Source: Nageia nagi
Taxonomy: Eukaryota; Pinophyta
Length of the DNA stretch: 64,000 nt
Direction of reading: 5' to 3'
NCBI GenBank assembly: GCA_050084985.1
Contig: JBITNC010000002.1
Location: 30,008,001-30,072,000, forward strand
Part shown: positions 13,402-24,234 of the stretch, in pieces
Layout: every line of letters begins with the position of its first letter
Position numbering within the stretch: the first letter of the stretch is position 1
Made by a program: the position numbers and the translations under genes
Notes under the pieces: model-generated
Databases searched by the model: none
Seen by the model: the letters and a program-made list of their open reading frames with translations, nothing else
What the model was told of the DNA's origin: nothing

Positions 13402-13850
13402 TGTTAGAATATCGATAAATATTTTGTATTGAGACCCCTATATTGTATTAGGCATCAGTTTGTCTTACTAGCTCCTTTTTGGGTAAAACAATGTTTATTA
13501 GAAAGTAGAAAAAAATAAGTTAGGTAGCACCTTAACTAGTGGCAAACCCTGAGTTAAGGTGCTGGTTAGCAATTTCACACGAAAAGGTTGTTTAGGCCTT
13601 AAAAATGCAAATTATAGCCGGTTAATATTTTAGTAAGTCAAAGCAGTTAGAACGTTTTATAGTGTTTTCTTTGAATTAAAAAGGGAGTATTGGCATTCAC
13701 TATGTACAAGCTTATTTTATGATTTGTACAATGTATTTTTGTTTTAGAATGAATCAATGAAAATCATCTTAAGCAGTGTACTCGAAAACAATTTTTCTTT
13801 CTGAGCAATATTTCTTTCATAAACAATCCTTGCTCTTTACAGAAGGGATT
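13402..13850 (+). repeat. Probable 3' LTR of the Copia element (end not resolved)
   Basis: The sequence starts TGTTAG immediately after a GAGGGGTAG polypurine-like tract that follows the Copia C-terminus, the usual position of a 3' LTR. I could not find the CA end or a matching 5' copy, so the right boundary is a guess. Confidence 0.45.
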
Positions 13851-14211
13851 CTAAGTGTAAATAGAAACTTGAAACAAAACAAAGACTTGTAGCTTGGCTG
13901 GAATTGAGGTCTTGGGATTCAAATCTTGGTTAGTCCATTTTGGGCTGCTTAGATTATTCGTATAGAGTGTGTAAAGAAACTTACTATACTGTATCTGGAA
14001 AACAAAAGCAAAAAACACAATTAATGAGAAATTAAAAAGAAAGAGTTTAGTGTTGCAAAGAGCTCAGCTCTGCTAGTTTCCATTCAAGTACTTATTTCTG
14101 TAACTATTTTGAATGGCTGGAGTGTATTTTTTGAAGGGTACTATTACTTTGAACTGAGCTTCAGTATATCAATATGTATATCCTTAATTTTTTTTTCAAT
14201 GGATTACACAG

Positions 14212-14261
14212 GTTGAGAGGCAGGTAGCTACTGGTGATTTCAAAGGAAATCTTCATATATG
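14212..14261 (+). CDS. WDR92: WDR92 coding exon 5
   Basis: Encodes VERQVATGDFKGNLHIW with the Trp codon split (phase 2). This matches the ATGDF-GNLHIW strand of the first full WD repeat. The acceptor AG is at 14210-14211 and the donor GT at 14262-14263. A minus-strand LTR element begins only 81 bp after this exon. Confidence 0.9.
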
Positions 14262-14342
14262 GTAGTGGATATTATTTAATCAATGCTAGTTTTCCAGTTA
14301 CTAAAATACTTGATAAAGGTTGATATTTATGTTGCTGCTTTA

Positions 14343-15050
14343 TGTAATATCCCTGAATTTAAATGTTCAAACCCTAGCTGCAAATATTATAATTTTCTTG
14401 AATAAAATATTGAACCATGCAGATAAAAAATTAGATCTGAAATTTCTGCTGAAATTGAACACAACAAACCCCAAAGTGGTAGATCCGGCCACACAAATTT
14501 ATTAAAAATATAATGAAAGTGCCAAATTATAGATCTGCCCAATAACAAACCAAATTCAGCCTTCGAAGTGTTCGAAAGTGGAGCCCTAAGGTGGACTTCC
14601 TTGAGGAGCAAGACAACTCTGAAATATGCCAAACAAGACCTCCAAATTAGACGTTCCACTATCTAGGCTGCAATAACATAAATCTGAAGCACATTGGGGA
14701 TCAACCCCTCCAAACTATAGCAAGGATCAGCCTTGTCTACAAACTAGATTGAAGATGGAGCAAGAGTTCATCCCTCGAGTCTCTCTCTCCACAATTACAA
14801 AATCACAATATCCATAGTGAAAACCTCATTGACATTTACTTAAGCCTATATACTTAGTCACCTACTAAAAGCTTCTAATTCTTCATTAAGTGGGGACCAC
14901 ATTATTATATTCTTATAATATTTTATTTTTAACACTTAAGATGTTTCTAATGTAAAGCAAAAGGGGACATTCCACTTCTCTTAGTCTAATTTTACATCAC
15001 ATAACATAAAGATGAGTGGGGTCCACAAGACACAAAATGAGGACATTACA
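14343..15050 (-). repeat. 3' LTR of the chimeric element
   Basis: 708 bp with terminal TGTAAT...ATTACA. It aligns along its length with 20819-21523, sharing for example a TCTAATTTTACAT block and a GGGGATCAACCCCTCCAA block. The many substitutions and small indels indicate an old insertion. Confidence 0.92.
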
Positions 15051-15070
15051 AGTCCGCCCTTCCCAAGGAT
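15051..15070 (-). other. Polypurine tract of the chimeric element
   Basis: On the minus strand the sequence reads GGGAAGGGCGGACT immediately before the LTR start. Just upstream is LEDKQSLG, the kind of Leu-Glu-Asp-Lys-Gln ending seen at the C-terminus of plant Ty3/gypsy polyproteins. Confidence 0.7.
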
Positions 15071-15379
15071 TGCTTGTCCTCAAGCAATGCCAAATCATAT
15101 TATTCCAAGGTCCCATAACAGCCTCAGAAAAAACCCACCATGCTAACACTGTGCCACTCTGATTACAACAGAGCTACCAGCATGCCAAAACTGCACAAGT
15201 CTCATTTGCAACACCGTGATGAAATCTCCCTCAAGTATGGAGCTGAAATACTTGATATGGCTGCTGCAAAAGTTATCATCAGCAAGTGGGAAACAAATTT
15301 TATGGCTGTATTTGCTTCCTAAATGACCTTGAGCACTTGCTTGCGGTGGAAAATTACTTGAACAAATGCAAAAACCAGA

Positions 15380-17440
15380 CTAGATCGTATCTGATTTTAT
15401 TTGAATCAGGTCTGTTTTTTCCTTAACAGCTGCTATTTTTGGCATTGTTGCACTTATGCCAACCATATGCATAAACATGACTCTACACAACATTATGTTA
15501 CAATCTCCCATACTCAGATGGGCTGAACTAAAAAATGATAGGCAACAATTATTCGAAATTCTTTCATCCTTGAGCAACCTCTCACAATGACATTTCTTTG
15601 CATTTCCACAATCAGATAGATCCAAACAAAGCAAACTCTCTGCCAATAGACGGCAAGTGCTGTTGCTGCCTTCCTTGGGGAAACTGGGAATAAACCTTGA
15701 AGAAGATACAAAAACAGTACCATACCGTCTATACTTCCTTTGGGAACAGCATCCCTTCCTGCAGAAAATTGGCAACCTGTTGTTTTTATGTGAAATTTTG
15801 TTCAATACACTACATTGATTTTCAACAACTTGCATCAAATGCCAGATTCTTTTTGCCATGTAAAAATCAACCCACAAACTAGACGGCTGAAACTGTATAG
15901 CAAAGTTAGTGAAACTTTTGGAATCGGTAGACCTGGGAGGAGCAAATTGGTAAATTAAAGACAGCTGATGATCAGAATCAGACAGACAAACTAACAATGG
16001 AACCTTAACAAACTTCTTTGAAGAGCTACATATGCTTTCTTCAGTCTTCATTTTAGATATATCATTCACTGTATCAGGAATATGAAGAGATAGTGGGAAT
16101 GAGGGCAACACATCTTCAACTGCAGATTGTGAACAACTTACAGAAGACCTTTTTTTCTGAGCATGCTCTTCATAATTTGACAAATCTGAACTTGTCACCT
16201 TTTCACTATCATCAAGAAGGCATTCAAAGATTTCAATGCATTTCATGCCTGATTTGAACCTCACCTCTTCAGATGGAACTTGAGTATTAAGACTCACATC
16301 TTGGAAGTTGGCTTCCAAAAAAGCATTTCCTGTATCCCAGGACCTAAGATCCTGCTGCATGTGTTCGCCCTTGGAATTACGCAAAAGATGATAAATCAGC
16401 AACATTGTTGGGAATGAGACTAACATTGAAGTTATCTAATCCTTTGGTAGTCCCATACTTGATTGATGAGCTACAGTTTGAATCAACTAGATAACTATGA
16501 TTTAGATCTTCAAATGCAAATATTACACAGAAACTACCTAATCTCGTCTTTATTGGGCTCCGGAATTTGAAAGTGCGGATCCATTACAAAGAGTCAAACT
16601 AGCAGTTAAAGCGCTGAAAACTGAATAAGTCAAACCCAACAAGCTTCCATTAACAAGACTCTTTTGAAGGCTCCTTGCACCATTGAAACACTCAGCATCC
16701 AGTTAGATATGAACGCTAAATCTGAAATTAAAGTAGAATTTTCTGTTTCTTTTGTCACTGATGCAGGGATGTTTGAAAATGTCTCTATCCCCTCATTAAT
16801 CACTGGTTCTTTTTGAAAGGCATAACTGTCATCCTCATCATGTCCCAAACACTCAATCTGCCCTAGAGGTTTCCTGTCAATATCACACACATCATAGAGT
16901 CCAACCTTTGCACCATGAAACCTTATAAGTCTTAAATCTGTTTCATCATTTGGATATATATGTGTATTTTTACAAGAATCACTAGACCCCAGCGCTATAC
17001 ATTCTAATTCTGACACTCCAAGAACCAAAATGGTTTGAGATTGACTGTTGCTTCCAAATCTTACTTTCATTCCACAGTTCTTTGTGCATGGCTCAAATGC
17101 AATAAAAAATTTAACATAGACACCAAGTAGAAGGCTTTCCACCTGGTTTGTAATCATCTGAGCTCCATCACGGATACCTGGATAAGTGAAGACTCCTTTG
17201 TCATGGGTCCTAGAGCACTCTAAATAATGTTTACTGGGTTGCAAAGATTTTCTGGAATCTACTTCCGCAGTAGAACATGCTTCATTGCATCCTGAGGTCT
17301 TACCCTTAGATTGTGGAGCAAAGACAAGCTCAAGTTTATCCAACTCAATATGGCATTTGTCTAAACCTTGTTTCCAGGGCAAATTGATCACCAAACTGCT
17401 AATAGATCCCTCTTTGGCATAAAATGTCACTGCACCTGAC
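15380..17440 (-). pseudogene. ATG2: ATG2-like (autophagy-related 2) processed fragment inside the LTR element
   Basis: ATG2 is the large lipid-transfer protein that supplies phospholipid to the growing phagophore. The minus-strand reading begins near the family's residue 70 with KEGSISSLVINLPWK and ELDKLELVFAP (17430-17300). It continues through LDAECFNGARSLQ (about 16700, after a frameshift) and FLEANFQDVSLNTQVPSEEV (16330-16260). Next come VPLLVCLSDSDHQLSLIYQFAP (about 15990) and SRFIPSFPKEGSNSTCRLL, ending with a block matching the family's SVGDASIYL (here SMGDCNIML, about 15500). The order of blocks follows plant ATG2 without introns. The remainder of the protein is absent. Two long open stretches remain (17430-16630 and 16426-15380), separated by frameshifts and stops, so it is not a functional gene. 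Confidence 0.85.
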
Positions 17441-17453
17441 TGATCTTAAGCGT

Positions 17454-17940
17454 CTATCCAACAGTTACCTCTTCCAATGGAATGCTTTTTTCATATGCTT
17501 CTATAATTTGGACGAGTCCTTGAACTGTGATTTCATCTTTCATGTCAACAGGACTGGTATAGAAGATATATCTCTTTTGCAGCCCAAATGGAATATCTTC
17601 AAAGATAACTGCAAGTTTTTCTTGAAGAACTTTCAATCGTTCCCAGCCAAGTGTTTCATAAAGAGGAACATGGATAAGATTATGACCACAACAGGTCTCT
17701 ATTGCAATACATGCATGTCTAACAGCTCCTGCTTTCAAGACCTGATCATAAACCTTCCATGGGGGTGCACTAGGCTCCAACTCACCCAAATCAACTTTAT
17801 TATCAAATCCAGATGGTCTATCTAAATCAAAAATTGGATTGTCAAAAAACAAATTGGCATTCATCTCAAACAAGGGGTTATCCACAAGATAACATGAATC
17901 ATAGTAGTCCAAGGGAAGTTAATCATATTCAAGTGCTAAT
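17454..17940 (-). pseudogene. Unidentified coding segment inside the LTR element
   Basis: A 152-codon minus-strand open frame (17912-17454) plus about ten codons upstream. It starts near LDYYDSCYLVDNPLFEMN and includes APPWKVYDQVLKAG, HVPLYETLGWERL, LQKRYIFYTSPVDMKDEI and ends EKSIPLEEVTVG, 15 bp before the ATG2-like part. Removing the solo LTR at 17946-18952 makes it continuous with the end of the PDS5-like segment. The LQKRYIF-SPVDM-DEI-QGL pattern recalls the C-terminal region of SUV3-type (DExH) RNA helicases, but I only offer that as a weak possibility. It could instead be host sequence of another family or retroelement gag. Confidence 0.5.
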
Positions 17941-17945
17941 ACATC

Positions 17946-18952
17946 TGTAAGAAACCCAACTAAGAAAAACCAAAATTTATGCTAAAAATAATCAGATCTG
18001 CTCATATCAACAATACCCAAAACTCCAAAAACCCTAGATAGTTTAGATCTAAAATTTTAACAGGAAATTAATGTAGAAAACTATAGAAATTTGTAGATCA
18101 ATTCCAAAACTAACAAACCCTTAATTGCAAATAGAAATGGAGATCCAATACCACAATCAACTTTATTGATGAGTAATTGTCAAGTGCAACATAGATCAGA
18201 ATAATTGCACCTGGAATACTTCTCAAAACACCCCAAAAATACAAAGTGTCTCAATTTAGAGACTGGACGTTCCTTTTAAGAAGACACAGATCTGAAATGG
18301 GAGTCAGAATTAAGGAGCCTTGATCTGAACATAGAATATTGGAAAAGAAACTCAAAACTCTCCAAACTGGAAATCTGAATGCAAAACATTGAAAGTCTTC
18401 AAACTAGAGTTTTCAAACCCTTAAACCAAAATCTGAAATGCTCCAAGTTTGAAAGCTAACAATCTCAATAAGCTCCAATGCAAACCTGGGGTGGATTTGC
18501 TTCAAAAAAATTGAAGGCTGCTTATCCTTAAGCTTACCACCTAGAGGCTGGCCTTCCTCTAAGGTGCCCTCTCTTGTAGCTGGCCTTTTGCAAGAGGAAG
18601 AGAAGATTGCTGTTGGAACAATACTCTCCAAGAGAAATAAGAACCGAATAATCATAAGCACACTACCAAAAATGATTTTTTTTCTCCCATATGGATGTGT
18701 GTTAGGGTTACAATCATCTCTTTTAATCCAACGCTTCATATTGGAGGATTAATCTCCTCCCTTGGATCCTCACTTGAATGGTCCACAATGACTTAAAAGG
18801 TTATTTAAGCACATGCTAAATTCTAAAACCTTATTGACTTTATTTCTAACATCTTATTCATTTTATTAAAATAAAACATAACACACTTTCTAAACACAAT
18901 AAAACACACTGAAATAATATTTACAAAATTGAATTAAAATGGGGACATTACA
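17946..18952 (-). mobile_element. Solo LTR nested in the chimeric element, TSD ACATC
   Basis: A 1007-bp block starts TGTAAG and ends GGGGACATTACA. It is flanked by identical pentamers ACATC at 17941-17945 and 18953-18957. It interrupts otherwise continuous minus-strand coding sequence. The ATTACA terminus resembles that of the host element's own LTR, but the body does not align well, so it belongs to a related yet different family. Confidence 0.85.
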
Positions 18953-20125
18953 ACATCACTCTCCAAATCATCCATACTGAAATTGTCATGCATATTCTTC
19001 TTTCCAGGTTTGGTTTGGGATTCTAGACCAAATTTTTTCAACTTAGGCAATGTTTGTACTTCCTTATCCTCATAAATGAGAGATCTATGACAAGTTAATG
19101 TACTATTATCATAAAAATCAGAATTATCTTCATACCTTTCAGCAGTGACATCTTGGTTGTTCCAAGTCTGAAATGCTTTTTATCCAAAGCTCGTCCCATC
19201 TTCAATGCTAAACTTTTGATCAACTTCGTGTAATTCTGATTTGTCTTCAACATTTTTTGTTTTGAATTTTTTTTTCTTCCATAGTAGGCAAACTTCATAA
19301 TTTTCTATAAAAATCTTCTCTATCTCTGCAAGCTCCTCTTTTTGATGTATTGTTTCAGTTCCTTGTTCATCTTCTAAAGTTGATTCATCAACATAGTCAT
19401 CATAATCAAAAGAAGAATCAGCATCTTCTTTCCTGTTCTTCTCATTGTTCAAGAAAGGTCTCAGCTTCTTTAACACTGTTTAACAACATTGTTTATCAAT
19501 TTTTGTGCAACAGTACCAGCGACCAAATTTCACCTCCAAACATCCAATATCATAAATAAAAGTGGCTGGTAAATATGATTACTTTCATGTATGATCAAAA
19601 TCATAATATTTCTCATAGTTGCAATAACATTATTAGCATGTTCTTTCCTAGCTAAAGCAATGAAATGATAAAACATTTCATAGATCAACTCATCCATTTC
19701 CAAATCTAATAAGATATTTCGCATTCCAATTTTTGCAAATGACTCTAGTATGGAAACCTTCCTTAAAAATGAGCACTTTTGAGGTTCCGAAATTTTCAAA
19801 ACTATCAATCAATAGTTGAAATATTGCTCTCAATGTGTTGTGATCATAAGGAGTTTCAGGTGCAGAAATTTTCAAGATCCCATTTAAACAAGAAGTAACT
19901 AAGATTCTTACCTCCTTATCTTTGTGATTCAACCATTCATGTTTGCCCAAGGACTTTATTATCGTAATCATAGCTGCTTGTAACATACAAAAATGTGATT
20001 CATCCACCATATGCAAACAATCTTCTACTTTCGCCAAGTTGTAGAGAAAAACATCTTTTGGTTGAAATAGAAATCCAAGTTTTCCTTGAGCACAAGTAAG
20101 CTTTTCTACTAATGCTTATGCCCAA
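18953..20125 (-). pseudogene. PDS5: PDS5-like cohesin-cofactor fragment inside the LTR element
   Basis: PDS5 proteins bind cohesin and regulate its loading and release. The minus-strand reading starts near 20120 with KLTCAQGKLGFLFQPKD and continues LAKVEDCLHMVDES, LNHKDKEVRILVTSCLNGIL and APETPYDHNTLRAIFQLL (20037-19780). After a frameshift come SILESFAKIGMRNILLDLEM and ALARKEHANNVIATM. These are the conserved N-terminal HEAT-repeat blocks of plant PDS5. Next follows an acidic linker and a weak Tudor-like stretch (FYDNSTLTCHRSLIYEDKEV, about 19090) up to the inserted solo LTR. This shape (short HEAT part, then Tudor) fits the short plant PDS5 paralogues. It is intronless, with frameshifts and a stop. 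Confidence 0.8.
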
Positions 20126-20800
20126 TAATGTCATGATCTACAACTAAAAATTTAATCTTCAAAAGCCTATATCTCACTTCAGTAAAATCAAATCACAAAC
20201 CCTAGGTAGCAAATCACCACAAATTTAAATGCATAAAAACTTCAATCAACCCTAAATGGTAGATCACAATGATTCATTTCAATAAAGTTTAGATTTGTAA
20301 TTTATTCAAAAAATGAGTAAAAAATCATAGAAATTGTTAGATCTCACATTAGAAATTTAATCTTCAAAAGCCTTAGAGCTCACTTTAATACAATCAAATC
20401 ACATACCCTAGGTAGCAAATCACAACAAAATCTAAATGCTCAGAAACTCCAATCAACCCTAATGGTAGATTACAATGATTCATGCCAATAAAGTTCAGAT
20501 TTGCAGTTTATAGATCAAAAATTTTATAAAATTATTTTGAAGGTGGCAATACATAGATCAACCTTCAAAATACATAAATCAACTTTCAAATTTGCCAAAT
20601 AAAATTCCCAAAGATGAACTATTCAAGATTGCTGAATTCTCCACACAAAACCTACAAATCCAATAGATCTAGTTACAATATCTTCAGATTCAATAAATCT
20701 ATTCACAATATTTTTAGATCTAATAGATCTATTTGTAAACTTTAGACTTGGTTTCAATTTCAGCAATTTTGATCTCAACTCATCCAATAGATTGATAGGA
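20126..20800 (-). other. Leader of the chimeric element, with a 170-190-bp tandem duplication
   Basis: This is non-coding sequence between the primer site and the PDS5-like part. It contains two diverged direct copies (about 20150-20330 and 20345-20520), each with the words CAAAAGCCT, AATCAAATCACA, CCCTAGGTAGCAAATCAC and GGTAGATNACAATGATTCAT. AGATCTATT-type repeats follow at 20655-20735. Confidence 0.7.
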
Positions 20801-20806
20801 AACCAA

Positions 20807-20818
20807 CTCTGATACCAT
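20807..20818 (-). other. Primer-binding site (initiator Met-tRNA)
   Basis: The minus strand reads ATGGTATCAGAG directly after the LTR terminus. TGGTATCAGAG is the standard plant retrotransposon primer site complementary to the 3' end of initiator Met-tRNA. It fixes the element's orientation as minus and identifies 20819-21523 as its 5' LTR. Confidence 0.93.
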
Positions 20819-21523
20819 TGTAATATTTTTGAATTTAAATTTTCAAACCTTAGCTACAAATATTATAATTTTCTTCAATAAAATTCTAAACCATGCAAAT
20901 ATAAAATTAGATCTGAAATTTCTGTAGAAAATGAACACAACAAACTCCAAAGTGGTAGATTCGACAACACAAATTTATTAAAAATATAATGGAAGTGCCA
21001 AATGATAGATCTACCCAATAAAAAACCAAATTGAGCCTTCATAGTGCTCAAAAGGAAAGCCCTAAGTTGGATGTCCCTGTTGAAGAGCAAGGAACTTTGA
21101 AATATGCCAAACAAGACCTCCAAACTGGACATTCCATTATTTAGACTACAATAACATAAATATGAAGCACATTGGGGATCAACCCCTCCAATCTGTAGCA
21201 AGGATCAACCTTGTCTACAATCTGGATTGAAGATGGAGCAAGGGTTGAGCCCTCTACTCTCTCTCTCCACAATTGCAAGATCACAATATCCATAGTGAAA
21301 CCCTAAAAGACACTCACTTAAGCCTAGCCTATATGCTTAGTCACCTACTGAAAGCTTCTAATTCTTTATTAAGTGGGGACCACATATAATATTTTATTTT
21401 TAACACTTAAGACACTCCTAATGTAAAGCAAAAAGGGACGCCCCACTTCTCGTAGTCTAATTTTACATTATATAACATAAAGATGAGTGGGGTTCACAAG
21501 ACACACAAAATGAGGACATTAAA
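20819..21523 (-). repeat. 5' LTR of the chimeric element
   Basis: 705 bp, starting TGTAAT on the plus strand and ending ACATTAAA where the partner LTR has ACATTACA, so the terminal CA has mutated. It aligns with 14343-15050. Confidence 0.9.
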
Positions 21524-21798
21524 TTTTATGTAAGAATTATATATTCTGTTAATAGTTTACGAGGACGCTTTGGTTTTTTGTCTACCGTAGAAAATTATTG
21601 CACATCCACCATAGTTAAAATTTATCTAGTTGTGTATGTGCTGGGCACTTAGAAATCTTGTTGCATGACTTTATCTAATTGGTTAAGTATGAATTTTGTA
21701 TCAAACATAAGTTTTGTATAGTGTAAATAATATTCTTATAGAGCTCTTTTTAAAATTTCTATGGAACCATGATTGATCTTATTTTCATTTCTGTACAG

Positions 21799-21839
21799 GG
21801 ACTTGGAAAAGTTAGGTACTCCTGTTTTTCATGCAAAAG
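21799..21839 (+). CDS. WDR92: WDR92 coding exon 6
   Basis: A 41-nt exon completes the split Trp and reads DLEKLGTPVFHAK, equivalent to NLEAPEMPVYSVK of the animal protein. The acceptor TACAG ends at 21798 and the donor GT is at 21840-21841, phase 1. Confidence 0.85.
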
Positions 21840-22740
21840 GTGCACTATATGCTCTCCTTTTTCCGAGTTATTCCTTTTTGAGCTGAAGTATGGATTTTAT
21901 TTCATTGATACATTTGAGTGTATGGATATTGAGTAGTGAATAAGTAAAAGATTATATTTTCAAAGCTGAAAATTTATTAAATACTAAATAGTTAACATCT
22001 GTGACTTGGACTGATGAATTGGAAAACTGTCCAGTAGTATGAAATTTTAATGATCTGATCTTTTATTTCATTGATACACTCAGGTGTATACATATTGATC
22101 ATTCACGGACATTTGTAACTTTGTCAAGTCATAATGCATCTTATGAAGAATTTTGACATATTTATGAGTGGATGTTTTAGGTCTGACATATGCATTGACT
22201 ATTTGATGCAGTTGCAGATGAATTAATTTTTGCTATCAGGCTCTAACTGAGATTCATGTAAAATATATTTAAAATTCCATTAGGACCTCGTATTATTCAC
22301 GAATATACAATCTTTACATGCTTATGAATTTGTGCCAAAAATTTATGCTTGCGACAGCATCAAGCTCCACGAAGATATTACACTATTCATGAAGTACAAT
22401 TTCTATGTGTTTTATTCTTACTTTTGTATCTAGTGAATTATGATTGCTAGATACCTGTCTGTATGTGCAAGCTTTGTTGTAAACTTCTACCTAACTTCAT
22501 ACATGGTCTTGAAGTATTTACAAAAAATGATTTTACTAAACAATAATTAAGAAGCATTGTTTTTTCAATTCCTTGTCTTTCCCTACTTATAATCTTAATT
22601 CTTATCTCAGCAAGGGGATTATGTTCCGCATTTAAACATAGATTGCCATCTTTTTGTACATAATAAATCCCAGCTTTTGAGTTATAAACATGATATCATC
22701 AACTGCTAAGCATAACTAATAGATATTTATGGGTTGGCAG

Positions 22741-22830
22741 CTCATGAAATGATAATAAATGCTATTGATGGTTGTGGTGGCCTTGGAATTGGTTATGGTG
22801 CTCCTGAAATTGTCACGGGTGGAAGGGATG
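22741..22830 (+). CDS. WDR92: WDR92 coding exon 7
   Basis: The largest visible exon encodes [19 protein letters not shown] then [11 protein letters not shown]. It is nearly identical in pattern to the family signature [26 protein letters not shown] and was the anchor for recognising the gene. The acceptor GGCAG ends at 22740 and the donor GTAAGT is at 22831. Intron 7 (22831-48936) is 26,106 bp. Confidence 0.95.
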
Positions 22831-22831
22831 G

Positions 22832-23205
22832 TAAGTTTGTGCTATGTGCAATAGATAGGTGTTGATTTGTGGTAGCATCAATTGTAAATAATAAAAATCA
22901 ACAGTTGATATTGTTCCTTTAATTCATCATCATTTCATTTAGCTTTTTTAGATTTGAGCTTTTGGTTTGTGCTATGTGCAATAGATAGGTGTTTATTTGT
23001 GGTAGCATCAATTGTAAATAATAAAAATCAACAGTTGACATTGTTCCTTTAATTCATCATCATTTCATTTAGCTTTTTGGTTTGTGCTATGTGCAATAGA
23101 TAGGTGTTGATTTGTGGTAGCATCAATTGTAAATAATAAAAATCAACAGTTGACATTGGTCCTTTAATTCATCATCATTTCATTTAGCTTTTTTAGATTT
23201 GAGCT
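22832..23205 (+). repeat. Three-copy tandem repeat starting at the exon 7 splice donor
   Basis: Units begin TTTGTGCTATGTGCAATAGA at about 22836, 22966 and 23081 (periods about 130 and 115 bp). Each contains GTGGTAGCATCAATTG, AATAAAAATCAACAGTTGA and AATTCATCATCATTTCATTT. The first copy starts within the GTAAGT donor context. The copies are almost identical, so the duplication is recent. Confidence 0.9.
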
Positions 23206-23534
23206 TTTTGAGGCAGTACTCTCTTTTTAGGAGCAAATTTTGAAGTATTTTGCAATGCTTTTATAATTTTGAGATAATCAGTTCAAACAATAATTTATTC
23301 TGATTTTTACTGTCATTCGTGAATTTTTTTCCATCCTTAATGAGAATCAATATTGATGAGTCCCTCCAAATAGTTTGAAACTAGTTTGATGTTCCACATA
23401 TTGCATCCATAAATTTCTGCTCTAAAATTCTTTCTTGGATGTTGCAAAGAACTACTTGTTTTCTGAACAGGAACCTTAAACTCTTTCTCAAACATATGGA
23501 AAATTTGCCAGCAACTACTTTAAACATGGAGTGA

Positions 23535-23905
23535 AATTAACCACACATGCACAAATACATGGATTCCATGTATCAAGGAAAGAACAATTTCTTTTATCTA
23601 ACACGAGTGATGGTTTTCTTTGGTGTGATTGTTTTCCAAAGATTCAGAGGGGGGGGGGAGAGTGGGGGGGAGGGAGAGAGGATTTCCATTTATCAAGGAA
23701 ACGACCATACCTTGAATATAACATACATGAAATCCATGTATCAAGGAATGAACCATGTTTTGAATTGAACGAGTGATCGCTTGCTTGCTTTGATTATTTT
23801 TCAAAGATTCAGTTGGAGTGTATTGAGGACACAACCATGTCTTGAATCTAACATGAGTAATGGTTTGCTTTTCTTTGATTGTTTTTCAAAGATTCAGGCT
23901 TTTGT
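23535..23905 (+). repeat. Degenerate repeats with a G-rich run
   Basis: Three imperfect units end in a TTTCAAAGATTCAG-type word (about 23644, 23812 and 23900), and the words CATGTATCAAGGAA or TTTATCAAGGAA recur at 23569, 23689 and 23737. A G-rich tract lies at 23648-23682. The overlapping short open frames are by-products. Confidence 0.6.
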
Positions 23906-24234
23906 TTTTTAGCCAATATGTAAGAACACTCTCCTTGTGCCTTTGCTCTATCCACTTTTAATTTCTTCATACTTTTATAGTTGTTGATCATACCTTGAAT
24001 GTTTTACAAAACAACTGCTCTTACTTTTATCAGAAGAAAGTTCTTTTACACATTCCATTGTTCTTTGCTTTAACATTCCATTCATTGTTAAAAGTTCTCA
24101 TTGTTTCTCACTTATGTTACATTTCCGTTTTTTTGCAAGAGTCCATCTCATATGAATATTTTATATTATTGATTAAGAAGGGAACAAGAGAAGTTATGTC
24201 ATATTATTTTATATTATATCAGCCAAGGGAACAG

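Larger units (their letters stand above)
14343..21523 (-). mobile_element. Chimeric LTR retrotransposon carrying host-gene sequence (PDS5- and ATG2-like)
   Basis: The element reads on the minus strand: 5' LTR 21523-20819, initiator-Met primer site, leader, PDS5-like sequence, a solo-LTR insertion, an unidentified coding segment, ATG2-like sequence, a short gypsy-like tail ending LEDKQSLG, a polypurine tract, then 3' LTR 15050-14343. Flanking pentamers CTTTA (14338-14342) and TTTTA (21524-21528) match at 4 of 5 bases, as expected for an aged target duplication. I see no gag, protease, RT or integrase. The host segments share the element's sense orientation and lack visible introns, which fits template switching onto mRNAs during reverse transcription. 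It would be non-autonomous, dependent on a Gypsy partner. It almost fills WDR92 intron 5. Confidence 0.85.

Noticed and set aside
15697-15882. Plus-strand short frames over the ATG2-like region
   Set aside because: They are antisense to a clear protein match on the minus strand.
17454-17912. Firm naming as SUV3 helicase
   Set aside because: Only one short stretch resembles the SUV3 C-terminal region and the rest does not, so it is left unidentified.
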